64,000 bases of DNA from Flavobacterium aquidurense (GCF_001404985.1 NZ_JRLF01000015.1:62001-126000), one strand, 5' to 3'; shown: positions 14,691 to 23,316, numbered from the stretch's first letter. Notes: generated by a model from the sequence alone, not told the origin. Numbers and translations: made by a program.

Positions 14691-15230
14691 TTATCTTTTC
14701 TTTATAACCTTCCCAAGTTTTGTTGGAATATCAACATTGAGAGGTGCTTTTGTATTATCTAATTTTTGACCGTTTACGACTAGTGATTTGATATTGTTCA
14801 TTATTACCCATTTCTTTCTACCTATATCGGAAATGGTATCTATCTTATCTTGAATGTCTGTTATTTTATATTCAAGACTGTCATCAATAATTAATTTTAT
14901 ATCATAATTTAATTGTCCATTAATAGGAAGATATGGTGTTAATACCATTTGGTCGTTATATGGTGATGTTGGTATGATTTTATTAAATTTATCATATTTT
15001 GGTAAACAGTTAATATTTATATCAAAACCAGAAGTACTATCAATTAGTTTTTTAAAATTTGAATTTTTCACATATTTTTTGTAGACTACCTTTTGAGGGC
15101 AAATTATTGAATTCCATCCTCGCAAATAGATTGAAAAAAAAGAGTCTTCGTATTTTGTATATTCGTCACTATAACAACTTGTGAATAAACAAATAAACCC
15201 TATTAAACTAATACACTTCAATGTATCCAT
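14691..15230 (-). CDS. Putative T6SS immunity lipoprotein, copy E
   Basis: At 179 residues this is the longest copy, because a loop of about 12 residues is inserted before the INYDIKLII-type strand (KIIPTSPYNDQMVLTPYLPI). It has FTSC (Cys19), CPQKVVYKKYVKNSNFKKLI and, at the end, IMNNIKSLVVNGQKLDNTKA, which is shared almost letter for letter with copy C. Loop insertion in an otherwise constant scaffold is the kind of change expected at a toxin-binding surface, but this is inference. Confidence 0.72.
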   Translation of the reverse strand: MDTLKCISLIGFICLFTSCYSDEYTKYEDSFFSIYLRGWNSIICPQKVVYKKYVKNSNFKKLIDSTSGFDININCLPKYDKFNKIIPTSPYNDQMVLTPYLPINGQLNYDIKLIIDDSLEYKITDIQDKIDTISDIGRKKWVIMNNIKSLVVNGQKLDNTKAPLNVDIPTKLGKVIKKR

Positions 15231-15269
15231 AATAATTACTTTTAAAAAGATTCTATATAAAATACTTCT

Positions 15270-15803
15270 TTATTTTTTCTTTATAATCTTTCCTATTTTT
15301 GTTGGAATATAAATACTAACTTTTCTTGGAATATGAATAACAGATTGTTTAACTATTGAATTATCTAATTGATGTTCATTAATATTTAATGATTTTATAC
15401 TATTCATAATAGTATAATCTCCAGGTCGCCCACCTAAGAAAACAGTATCGATTTTACTTTGTATTTCTGTTATTTTATATTCAATACTGTCATCAATAAT
15501 TAGTCTAATATCATAATCAACTTTTCCAATATAATTTTTATTAGGAAATATTATTCTTTGATTATTATTAGCAGATTCATCATCACAATTAATGGTAAAG
15601 TCAGAATCACTTTTAATTTTATTCTTAAAATTTGAATTCTTAACATATCGTTCATAGACAATTTTTTTAGGGCATTTTGATGAATTCCAATTTTCTAAAA
15701 CAATATAATAAAAAGACTCATCGCTTTTTTCATAAGTAATTTGTCTGCAATTAATTAATAAAAAACTTAAGGCAATAGCACTAATAAACTTCAATGTATC
15801 CAT
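15270..15803 (-). CDS. Putative T6SS immunity lipoprotein, copy F (effector-proximal)
   Basis: The first lipoprotein after the effector, whose stop codon it overlaps by 23 bases (15781-15803); translational coupling would make it the cognate immunity gene. It has 177 residues, lipobox LINC with Cys19, and the family core VDYDIRLIIDDSIEYKITEI. A stretch near the C-terminus (VKQSVIHIPRKVSIYIPTKIG) is longer than in its paralogues and seems to hold a small internal duplication of an I-P-x-K motif. The start MDTLKF was chosen by family conservation; a longer start at 15893 would run well into the effector gene. Confidence 0.78.
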   Translation of the reverse strand: MDTLKFISAIALSFLLINCRQITYEKSDESFYYIVLENWNSSKCPKKIVYERYVKNSNFKNKIKSDSDFTINCDDESANNNQRIIFPNKNYIGKVDYDIRLIIDDSIEYKITEIQSKIDTVFLGGRPGDYTIMNSIKSLNINEHQLDNSIVKQSVIHIPRKVSIYIPTKIGKIIKKK

Positions 15804-17457
15804 AATAGTTACTTTTAAAAGATTCGATAGAAATACGTTGTTTTTTATAGATGAGAGGTCTTCTATGCTTTTCATCCTCACGACCCACTTCATCTTTTTG
15901 AGTTATGGGATCAAATCCCCAAGTATAAATACTAAAACCCACATACTTACTTTCTTCTACATCAATAAAACTCAACCCTCCTTCGTACACCACCCAATGT
16001 ACATTTGTTGTTAAGGCTTTCAGGTCATAATTTACTTTATCTTCGATCATATTACTATCGATCATCATTAAAATAGTATGTCCTTGTTTGTACTTTCTAT
16101 CTATGATTTTAAGGTTCATAATATCAAAATCCCCAATAGCATCGTTTAGTTTTCCGGATAATCCTTTTTTGTTTGAAATTTGAAGCATTCCTAAATCAAT
16201 CGATTCAGCAGAGGTAAATCCGGCAACTTCTTTACACATTCTGGTCAGCATTTCTGGCCAGTTTGCCCCTTTTAGCATATCAATTTCGTCATTTTCAAAT
16301 CCGTTATACACAAACTGGCTGTTCAAACTTTCCTTACTTCGGGTTGTGGCAAGTACGATCCAGTCTATTTCGGCCATTTCTAAGGCAATATAATTATCAT
16401 AACTGGTTCTGACTTCATACATACTTAAAGCTTTTTCATGAGGTTTTATCACATAATCAGCTATTGCATACTCTCCTGTTCTAAACAATTCTTTTGACAG
16501 TTTCTCATAAGCTTTTGCATCTCTTTTTATCATGGCATAATACAATGCCGCCATACCGCAGAGTGAGGTAAGTGCCTGATTGATTTTCCAGGGATCCTTG
16601 ACACGATTCTTTATTTGTTCATGCACTTTCATTCTGTCAAACCATCTAAACCTGTTGTGTTTCCAGACTTTAAGTTCTCCTTCGCTTTCGGGATCTTTTA
16701 TGTAGGCACGCATATGTATAATACGTCCGCACATGTCTTTTTCGTTTAGCGTAAACTTTAGCGTATCGCCCGTTACGTCAAGCTTTTTCTCGATCCATCT
16801 ATTCTCAGACAAACTATGGTATTTATACTTCCATTTTATTACCGTTTTATCTGCGGGAGTTTCCTCTGTAAAGGCTACTACTTTAAATTCATATGTTTTG
16901 CCATACAACATACCCAGTTGGGTTTCTGTGCCTGAATTGTCATTTGCAGAACCCCAATCCAGGGCTGTTATTAATTCTATGGTTTTTACTTTAGTTTCTT
17001 TTTTCTCTTCTGTAGGGAAATAATAAACAGGCGCTATATTAACTCTGGAAACTTGCCAGTATTTTACGAGATCATACGTATAACCATAATTTTGAATCGC
17101 AGGCGACAGCACTACAACGGTCTGCATATTGCCTTCGCCATTAGCTTCAAATGTTTCTGAATAATATACTACATAAGCATCGCTGAATTTATATATTCTT
17201 ATAGCAATATCTTCCTGACCTTTACTGTAAAAACGAATTTCTCCTTTTTCCATTCGGTCAGTATGGTGTTCAATGCGTTTTGTCATATTGTGCCAGAATA
17301 CATCATCACTTTCCTGCGATGTAAAACCAAAAGTAAGAAAACCTCCTTCAATATCAGTGGTTGGCATGCCATTTACCCATATATGTCTGTAATAATTAGT
17401 ATTTACCCACAGTAATTCGCGCTCTTCTCCGAACATAAATAGCTTAGCTGATGTCAT
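15781..17457 (-). CDS. Hcp/TssD-fused T6SS effector with papain-like C-terminal domain
   Basis: A 558-residue polymorphic effector. Residues 1-125 are a Bacteroidota Hcp (TssD) tube subunit: GMPTTDIEGGFLTFGFTSQE, FYSKGQEDIAIRIYKFSDAY and VVYYSETFEANGEGNMQTVV. Residues 155-275 look like a beta-sandwich spacer (LYGKTYEFKVVAF, KWKYKYHSLSENRW). The C-terminal 285-558 has Gln294, Cys300 (NQALTSLCGMAA) and His487 (NVHWVVYEGG) with Asp499; the six-residue Gln-Cys step is the papain pattern. A cysteine peptidase or amidase acting in the target periplasm is inferred. The ATG at 17457 starts the Hcp domain directly; a 25-residue extension is less likely. It heads the operon of six lipoproteins. No T6SS structural genes lie in the window. 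Confidence 0.86.
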   Translation of the reverse strand: MTSAKLFMFGEERELLWVNTNYYRHIWVNGMPTTDIEGGFLTFGFTSQESDDVFWHNMTKRIEHHTDRMEKGEIRFYSKGQEDIAIRIYKFSDAYVVYYSETFEANGEGNMQTVVVLSPAIQNYGYTYDLVKYWQVSRVNIAPVYYFPTEEKKETKVKTIELITALDWGSANDNSGTETQLGMLYGKTYEFKVVAFTEETPADKTVIKWKYKYHSLSENRWIEKKLDVTGDTLKFTLNEKDMCGRIIHMRAYIKDPESEGELKVWKHNRFRWFDRMKVHEQIKNRVKDPWKINQALTSLCGMAALYYAMIKRDAKAYEKLSKELFRTGEYAIADYVIKPHEKALSMYEVRTSYDNYIALEMAEIDWIVLATTRSKESLNSQFVYNGFENDEIDMLKGANWPEMLTRMCKEVAGFTSAESIDLGMLQISNKKGLSGKLNDAIGDFDIMNLKIIDRKYKQGHTILMMIDSNMIEDKVNYDLKALTTNVHWVVYEGGLSFIDVEESKYVGFSIYTWGFDPITQKDEVGREDEKHRRPLIYKKQRISIESFKSNYYGYIEVY

Positions 17458-17815
17458 AATTTTATCGTTTATAGAATCACATTTCAATAAAATTACTCGG
17501 AAGATTATTTTACAATGAGACCTAAACGTCATTAAACTATCAGATTAAGACAAAGCTTTAAAAATTAACAGTTTTAGGATAAAATCTAATACAAATAAGA
17601 GATGTTTTAATAAATACAAACAACGATATGAGGGAAATATTTTCTTTTTTAGTCAAGAAAGCGTCTCGCCCACTCGTGTAAAAAAGGGCAAGAATCTAAG
17701 ATGCAAATCTATTTTTAGGATTAAATCTAAATCTGTGAATATATTTCAAGATAAGGATAACGTTCACGAGCGGGACGCTCGCGCGAGCATTAATTAGGAT
17801 ACTGTGAGTATTGGA
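17458..17815. other. Non-coding spacer upstream of the effector
   Basis: This 358-base AT-rich spacer holds no gene I can support. Two GC-rich islands stand out: GCGTCTCGCCCACTCG around 17668 and a hairpin CGAGCGGGACGCTCG at about 17768, whose words (GAGCGGGACGCTCGCGCGAGC in part) look like a short dispersed flavobacterial repeat. No clear TAnnTTTG box is seen for the effector. Confidence 0.4.
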
Positions 17816-18286
17816 TTATTCCGTTGAAGTTTTTATATAAGCATAAGATATCTTTCCAAAACTATCATTGAAAATGCTAATTTCATTTATCCCTTCAATA
17901 TTTTTCCATCTAATTAAATCTTGGGGATTTTTGAATTCAGGTTCTGTTTTTTTTAATCCAAATATTTCAATATTTTCTTCATCAAAATCATATTCTGATA
18001 AATTATTAATAGTTATCCAATCAGCTTTTTCATTTATAAATATTATCTCAAATTTATCTTTTTGGTAATAACCTTTTTGACAAGGTTTATTTTTACAAGG
18101 AGTACTGCTTTCTAAAAAAGGTTCAATTTTATCTGGCTTTCCAAGTATACTTTCAACCTCAATTATATTTTTACCAGCAATACTTTTAAGATCAATTGCA
18201 ACTTCTATTTTTCTTTGTTTTTCTACTTTTGCTTGATTACAAGAAATTAATGTCACAACTATTAATGACAATATAAGATTCTTCAT
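17816..18286 (-). CDS. Hypothetical lipoprotein
   Basis: A 156-residue predicted lipoprotein with signal peptide and lipobox LISC (Cys16). The mature part has a segment like the SmpA/BLIP fold (IAGKNIIEVESILGKPDKIE) and two near cysteines (TPCKNKPCQKGYY). The G-K-x-x-x-E-V-x-x-x-L-G-x-P pattern is common in small inhibitor-type lipoproteins, so an inhibitory or immunity role is possible given the T6SS array next door, but no direct link is visible. It is not in the same operon: a 358-base spacer separates them. Confidence 0.65.
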   Translation of the reverse strand: MKNLILSLIVVTLISCNQAKVEKQRKIEVAIDLKSIAGKNIIEVESILGKPDKIEPFLESSTPCKNKPCQKGYYQKDKFEIIFINEKADWITINNLSEYDFDEENIEIFGLKKTEPEFKNPQDLIRWKNIEGINEISIFNDSFGKISYAYIKTSTE

Positions 18287-18416
18287 ATGTATATTTTTTG
18301 GTTAGATAAAACAAATATTATATTTAAATAATAAGATTAGTTACGGAAAACCATATTGATAAAAATTAATTATACCCATTACTAAAATCTTAAGCATTAT
18401 TAATATTTAAATAATA

Positions 18417-19316
18417 CTAATCGCATTTTACCTTTTTTAATTCTCCAGATTTAATATCTAATTCAAGACAGCTTTTCTTTATTAAAACCATCTTATTATT
18501 TACGACTTTATATTCAGCATTCATCTGGCTTGCTCCGGCGCAACATTGATTGTATTCATGAATTCTTTTGGTTTTACTGTCGAACTCTAATGAAGTGCCG
18601 CTAAAACTGCTTTCAAAATATTTCTCTGTCTTTGGGTTGTATAAAAAATACAAACTGGTCGTATTAGGTCCTGCAGTACCTCCTTCAAAAACTGAGAAAT
18701 CTTCGATTCCGTCAAAATTATAATCGTCGGTACTTATATTGTTTAAACCCCAAAGCTGGCATTCCAGCTCTATTTGCTGAAGCACTTTATCAGTCTTTTT
18801 CTCCAGAATTTTAACGCCGGTTACTTTTGCATAAAAATCGCCTTTAGATTTTGAAACGATCAACTTAAAATATTTGCCTTTTAGAGAAACTGCCTGTAAA
18901 ATTTCTCTGTTTTTCCATTCGATATTATCTCCATAATCAATATCAAATACTTTTGTCAAACTAATTTTAAGTTCTTTTTTGGTGTTCAGGTCTGTCCATG
19001 TTCCTTCTAGCTTCTTGCTTTTAGAATTGAAGTTTTCAAAAACCATTTTACCTGTTTTATTGTCTGCTTTATCTTTTTCGAAAAAGGTTAGTATTTTGTT
19101 TTTTAGCGTACCGCTTATTTCGATTGGTGTATCATAATTTGAATAGGTATAAATACCCCTCCCGGAACCATCAGAATCTATATCAGTCACAAATTCGATA
19201 GGATATTTATCTATAAATCCGGCATAAGTGGTTTGTGCAAACGAGTTAATTGAAGCTAAAAAAAGTAATACCATAATAATTTTCAGGCTTACTATCTTCT
19301 TGATTTTTGCAATCAT
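18417..19316 (-). CDS. Secreted protein with XAC2610-like C-terminal half
   Basis: A 299-residue exported protein with a signal peptide ending SFAQ (about residue 28). Residues 30-130 form a strand-rich region (YSNYDTPIEISGTLKNKILT, FENFNSKSKKLEGTW). From about 185 the sequence DDYNFDGIEDFSVFEGGTAG, LYFLYNPKTEKYFESS and FDSKTKRIHEYNQCCAGASQ follows the XAC2610 pattern of periplasmic proteins, one of which is reported as a lysozyme inhibitor. The D-x-N-x-D-G motif may bind calcium. Function here is unknown; the start is the first Met and a later Met at residue 15 would also leave a signal peptide. Confidence 0.7.
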   Translation of the reverse strand: MIAKIKKIVSLKIIMVLLFLASINSFAQTTYAGFIDKYPIEFVTDIDSDGSGRGIYTYSNYDTPIEISGTLKNKILTFFEKDKADNKTGKMVFENFNSKSKKLEGTWTDLNTKKELKISLTKVFDIDYGDNIEWKNREILQAVSLKGKYFKLIVSKSKGDFYAKVTGVKILEKKTDKVLQQIELECQLWGLNNISTDDYNFDGIEDFSVFEGGTAGPNTTSLYFLYNPKTEKYFESSFSGTSLEFDSKTKRIHEYNQCCAGASQMNAEYKVVNNKMVLIKKSCLELDIKSGELKKVKCD

Positions 19317-19490
19317 AAAATTTGGTATATATAGGTATAGTTTGGTTTCTGGTTTTGCGAATATAATACTATTTGTATTACATACTCATTTTTCATAAAT
19401 CCAAATCATATAACATTATCGAAAAATACTGTAAGACATTCTTGACACAATCTGAATAATTTTACATTATAACATTTAAACTATAAAATC

Positions 19491-20078
19491 ATGAAAAAAA
19501 TACTATTAGCCGGAAAAGCAATTTTAGGAGCAGGATTATTAATCATTTCCCTTAACTCTTGTAAAAATGAAACAAAACAAGAAGATCCAAAAGAAGTTGC
19601 TGAAGATAGTAATGAAGCCAAATTTGACTCTATAGATGATAAAAAAGATGATTCGGAATTTTTAGTTGATATCGCAGAAGTGAATCTTGCTGAAATCGAA
19701 ATTGGAAAATTGGCTCAAATAAAAAGTACCAATCCTGAGGTTAAGAAATTTGGAAAAATGCTTGTTGATGAGCATACAAAATCAGCTTCTGAAGTAAGTG
19801 CTTTGGCTAAAGCTAAAAACTTCACTTTACCTACTTCGCTTACCGAAGATGGTCAGGAGGAATATAAAAAACTGAATGAGAAATCAGGTCTTGACTTTGA
19901 TAAAAAGTTCGCTGATATGATGATCGACGGTCACCAAAAAGCGATTGATAAATTGCAAAAAGCTACAGAAGATGCAAAAGACCAAGATGTTAAACTTTGG
20001 GCATCAAATAATATAGCACCGCTAACAGCTCATTTGGAGCATGCAAAATTGCTAAAACAAGACTTAGATAAAAAATAA
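19491..20078 (+). CDS. DUF4142 lipoprotein
   Basis: A 195-residue predicted lipoprotein with lipobox LNSC (Cys23), an acidic linker and a C-terminal DUF4142 domain: FLVDIAEVNLAEIEIGKLAQ, FGKMLVDEHTKSASEVSALA, DFDKKFADMMIDGHQKAIDK and APLTAHLEHAKLLKQDL. The two D-x-H/G-H pairs recall ferritin-like metal sites. DUF4142 proteins are periplasmic and common near stress genes, with no fixed function. It is a single-gene unit followed by a strong terminator, divergent from the gene at 18417. Confidence 0.9.
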   Translation: MKKILLAGKAILGAGLLIISLNSCKNETKQEDPKEVAEDSNEAKFDSIDDKKDDSEFLVDIAEVNLAEIEIGKLAQIKSTNPEVKKFGKMLVDEHTKSASEVSALAKAKNFTLPTSLTEDGQEEYKKLNEKSGLDFDKKFADMMIDGHQKAIDKLQKATEDAKDQDVKLWASNNIAPLTAHLEHAKLLKQDLDKK

Positions 20079-20106
20079 ATTTAATTGGTTATTATTTATT
20101 TTTCAA

Positions 20107-20150
20107 AAACCCCTTAAGAGTTGAATTGCTTAAGGGGTTTCTTTTTTTTT
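20107..20150 (+). terminator. Strong terminator after DUF4142
   Basis: AAACCCCTTAAG (20107-20118) pairs with CTTAAGGGGTTT (20129-20140) and is followed by a run of ten bases with nine T. Confidence 0.88.
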
Positions 20151-20340
20151 AAAAAGGTACAAAGGTTCAGAGGTGCAAAGGGCCAAAGGTTTTTTTAGTC
20201 TAAGATGGATTAAAATCCATCCCTACAATATATTTTGTTCCTCCGGAACGCTAATGAAATTTTCTGAGAATAACGGGAGACGCACTGCTGTGCGCCTCTA
20301 CGAGAAACCTTTGCCCCTTTGTCCCTTTGCAACTTTGAAT
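20151..20340. repeat. AAAGGTTCAGAGG repeat field
   Basis: Starts AAAAAGGTACAAAGGTTCAGAGG and ends with the inverted words TTGCCCCTTTGTCCCTTTGC and GAATCTATGAACC next to the amidohydrolase stop. The two ends can fold together. The middle (20196-20300) has words such as ATGGATTAAAATCCATCC and GGGAGACGCACTGC that do not match anything else in the window. No gene is present. Confidence 0.6.
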
Positions 20341-21702
20341 CTATGAACCTATTGTTCCGGCAATCATTTTTCCTTTATAAAAAACTCCTTCTCTTTTTGG
20401 TAAACGTGCTACAGCTTCGGCAGAACAGCTTGCTTTTACTAAAATAAAATTTGCCTCATTGTCTACTGCAGGCCAAACCCGGATTCCTGAATCGTTAAGA
20501 GGGACTATTTCATCTTTTGTCGCAATATGTAAAGCGCGGCTTAAATTGTATTCGTCTGTCCAGCCATAAAGCTGTGCGCATAATTTTGCCTTTTCGAGCA
20601 TATCGCAAGTTCCGAAAGGCTGCCAGTGATCGACGATACTATCTGTTCCGGTCATTAGTTTTACGCCATATTTTTTTAAGGTGGGAATTGGCATTATCGT
20701 TTTCCCAATCGGGATTGTAGAGACCACTCCTATTCCCAGATTTCCCATTTGCTCTGCTATTTTCTCAAGGTCTTTAGGGTCCATTTTAGCAAGAGCAAAA
20801 CCATGACTTATATAAGTTTTGCCTTGTAGCTGCTTATTTTCTTCTGTCTTTTTAATAATATATTCAATAGCGGCTTTACCTGACGGTGGCGATTCATGCA
20901 AATGTATATCGATACCTTTATTAGTATCCAAAGCAATCTGAAACATGGTGTCAAGAGATTTCTCCATATTGCCATCAACGTTTGTTGGGTCAAGTCCGCC
21001 AATAAAGTCAATTCCCATACTCGCAGCTTCACGTAGTAAAGGTTCTGATTTCGAATATAAAATTCCGTGTTGCGGAAAAGCTACAATTTCCCAACCAAAA
21101 CTATCTTTATTTTTATCTAAAGCTGCCTGTAAATGTTCCAGACTTTTTAACCCACTCACAGGATCAATATTACATTGGCAACGGGCAAAATAACTGCCCT
21201 GACTCTGCATTAGTTTAATTGCTTCTTCGGCTTTATGTTGAGAATCCGGTAGTAATTGCGGAATTAATTTTTGCTCCAGCGTAATCATATCTTTTACAGT
21301 ATATCCCTTTCTTGGTGCCGCATTCCAGGTTCCGCTGCCATAATAGGTTTTATCAATATGAATGTGCATATCACGTAATCCGGGAAGCATCAAAAGACCT
21401 TTGGCATCTACCGTTTTCAATTTTAGTACTGACTTTCCCGAAGTGATGCTTTTAATCTTACCATCTAAAATATGTATGTTGTATAAAGCTGTTTTGGTTG
21501 CAATGACTTCGTTCTTTTCGTTGTATTCAAAACCGTCCTCTAATCGCACATTGATTAAAATATATTCTTTTAATCCGGTTGCTTTATCATTTGATAATAC
21601 TTGTGCAACGGCATTACCACCAATTCCTGAAAACAAAGCTGCACCGGTTGCTGCAGCTCCTAATCCCAGGAATTTTTTTCGGCTTATTTTATTGTCTTCC
21701 AT
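20341..21702 (-). CDS. Amidohydrolase, cytosine-deaminase-like, with export signal
   Basis: A 453-residue metal-dependent hydrolase of the amidohydrolase superfamily. An N-terminal SRKKFLGLGAAATGAALF segment resembles a Tat signal with RK in place of RR, so export is likely but not certain. The TIM-barrel metal motifs are HIHID (LPGLRDMHIHIDKTYYG), the later His in DIHLHE, SHGFAL and the catalytic TGTDSI. The order and spacing are those of cytosine deaminase-like enzymes, which hydrolyse ring amides or amidines, but the substrate is not known. An AraC-type regulator lies 114 bases upstream on the same strand and could control it. Confidence 0.88.
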   Translation of the reverse strand: MEDNKISRKKFLGLGAAATGAALFSGIGGNAVAQVLSNDKATGLKEYILINVRLEDGFEYNEKNEVIATKTALYNIHILDGKIKSITSGKSVLKLKTVDAKGLLMLPGLRDMHIHIDKTYYGSGTWNAAPRKGYTVKDMITLEQKLIPQLLPDSQHKAEEAIKLMQSQGSYFARCQCNIDPVSGLKSLEHLQAALDKNKDSFGWEIVAFPQHGILYSKSEPLLREAASMGIDFIGGLDPTNVDGNMEKSLDTMFQIALDTNKGIDIHLHESPPSGKAAIEYIIKKTEENKQLQGKTYISHGFALAKMDPKDLEKIAEQMGNLGIGVVSTIPIGKTIMPIPTLKKYGVKLMTGTDSIVDHWQPFGTCDMLEKAKLCAQLYGWTDEYNLSRALHIATKDEIVPLNDSGIRVWPAVDNEANFILVKASCSAEAVARLPKREGVFYKGKMIAGTIGS

Positions 21703-21816
21703 AAATTATATTTTACTTGCTTTGAGTTTGTTATAGATTTTACAATAACACTCTTCTAAAAACAGAAGATATTGCATTGCAAAAATCGTTATAAACTAAA
21801 ACCTATAACGGTAATA

Positions 21817-22689
21817 TTACGGATAAGGATGGTAAATATTATAACTTTCTTTAAAATCGCCCGGAGTTTTGCCTGTATATTTTTTAAATACTTTTGTAAA
21901 ATAGCCATTGTCATTAAAACCAAGCTGATAAGCAATTTCTTTTATAGATAAATCTGTACTTGTGAGCAATCGTTTTGCTTCCAGAATGGTTCTTTCTTTG
22001 ATGACATCACCCGCAGGAATTTTTAAATATTTCTGAGAAAGGATGTTAAGATAATTGGGTGTAATATTTAATTTATCAGCATAAAAATTTACTGATGATT
22101 CGCTGTTAAAATATTCATCAATAAAGGCCGTAAAATTTTTAATTATTTTCTCGGGTTTGGTAGCAGAATCGTGTTCCGGAAATTGTGCTAAATAATCCTT
22201 TTGTAATAGTTTCAGCAATAAATGCAAACGCAGTAAAAGGATTTCTCTGGTGAGTATATCATTACCAGGCAATAGAAATTCTATTTCATGTAAATGATTT
22301 TTAAATTCCTGAAATGCTTGTTTGTTCAAAGAAAGACAAGACGGAACACTTTGCCCAAAAAAAGGAAATTGTCCCAAATTCGAAAAAATAGTAATTATTT
22401 CCGGCGAAAGCATCAATTGAAAACCAGTTGTATCAACATCAAGCGACCAATTATGTACCTGACCCGAGCTGATAAAATAAACCTGATAATTGTTTACTTT
22501 ATATTGCGTAAAATCGACATGGTGAATTCCTGAGCCTTTTTCGACAAAAAAAACCATATAAAAATCATGCTTATGTGGTTGTTCAAATTCATTTCTGCCT
22601 TTTACGCTATGGCGAAACAAAGTAATACCCAAAGTTTCCTCTCCAAGGATATTGCCAACTGATAAAATGGGAATCGAATGTTTGTTCAA
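21817..22689 (-). CDS. AraC-family transcriptional regulator
   Basis: A 290-residue regulator: an N-terminal cupin-type sensor (HKHDFYMVFFVEKGSGIHHV, VYFISSGQVHNW) and two C-terminal helix-turn-helix motifs at about 190-285 (NITPNYLNILSQKYLKIPAG; SIKEIAYQLGFNDNGYFTKV and FKKYTGKTPGDFK). The ligand is unknown. It is on the same strand as the amidohydrolase that follows, a plausible target. It has a TAnnTTTG-like box on the minus strand at 22716-22723. Confidence 0.93.
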   Translation of the reverse strand: MNKHSIPILSVGNILGEETLGITLFRHSVKGRNEFEQPHKHDFYMVFFVEKGSGIHHVDFTQYKVNNYQVYFISSGQVHNWSLDVDTTGFQLMLSPEIITIFSNLGQFPFFGQSVPSCLSLNKQAFQEFKNHLHEIEFLLPGNDILTREILLLRLHLLLKLLQKDYLAQFPEHDSATKPEKIIKNFTAFIDEYFNSESSVNFYADKLNITPNYLNILSQKYLKIPAGDVIKERTILEAKRLLTSTDLSIKEIAYQLGFNDNGYFTKVFKKYTGKTPGDFKESYNIYHPYP

Positions 22690-22790
22690 AACAAGTGTTG
22701 TTGATTATTCACTTTCAAAATTATAGAATTAAATTTTATAAAGTTTGAAACCATTCTTTTTTTCTAATTTGAATAATTTCTACAAACAAA

Positions 22791-22823
22791 AAAAGGTTTG
22801 ATTTTACTAAAATCAAACCTTTT
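22791..22823 (-). terminator. Terminator after the cupin genes
   Basis: A perfect 14-bp stem (22792-22805 with 22809-22822) and a three-base loop, followed on the minus strand by a T tract. Confidence 0.85.
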
Positions 22824-22911
22824 ATATTGATATTCTATGTGAAAATTAATTTACACAAAAGCGCCAAGCTTTAAGTGTTCAATTATCTTATTTTCTAATT
22901 GACTAATAGTC

Positions 22912-23316
22912 TTATTTTCCAAAACTATTATATTCATCATCAGTAACACTTTCCAGCCATATTCCGGTTCCTTTATCGATTTCTGTAATGATCGATATAT
23001 GCGAAAATTTACTAAACGGTGTTGCGCCATACCAATGTTCTATACCAGGCAAAATGGTCACAACCTCATCTTTATGAAGTAATCGTATAGAAGAACCTTT
23101 TTCCTGAAAATAACCTATTCCGTCTGTTGCGATAAATAATTGTAATGTTGCATTTACGTGCCATTTGCATCTTGATCCCGGCTCAAAAGAAACTTCTTTA
23201 ATAACCGTATTATCAGGATGAATGTTGCTGGTTTGTTTTTTATATGAAACATTACCAGTCATATAAGTGTTCGGGATTTTTCCCTCTTCAATAACAGAAG
23301 TATAAAGTGTTGACAT
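22912..23316 (-). CDS. Cupin-domain protein, second of a pair
   Basis: A 134-residue single-domain cupin. The first metal motif is RCKWHVNATLQLFIATDGIGYFQEKG, in which the usual GxHxH is weakened to KWHVN; the second is DEVVTILPGIEHWYGATPFS. It is a paralogue of the next gene upstream (both end ESVTDDEYNSFGK or EPVTDEQYNSFK). The reduced first motif suggests altered or lost metal binding in this copy. Related proteins are small cupins found beside carboxymuconolactone decarboxylases; the reaction is not established. Confidence 0.88.
   Translation of the reverse strand: MSTLYTSVIEEGKIPNTYMTGNVSYKKQTSNIHPDNTVIKEVSFEPGSRCKWHVNATLQLFIATDGIGYFQEKGSSIRLLHKDEVVTILPGIEHWYGATPFSKFSHISIITEIDKGTGIWLESVTDDEYNSFGK

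Noticed and set aside
12518..15803. Regularly spaced repeats that might be read as a CRISPR-like array
   Set aside because: The repeated units are about 540 bases of coding sequence; the short conserved gaps are gene junctions, not repeats with spacers.
15781..17532. Longer start of the effector, adding 25 residues
   Set aside because: The extension (HCKIIFRVILLKCDSI) is not Hcp-like; Hcp proteins start two or three residues before the first strand, as at 17457.
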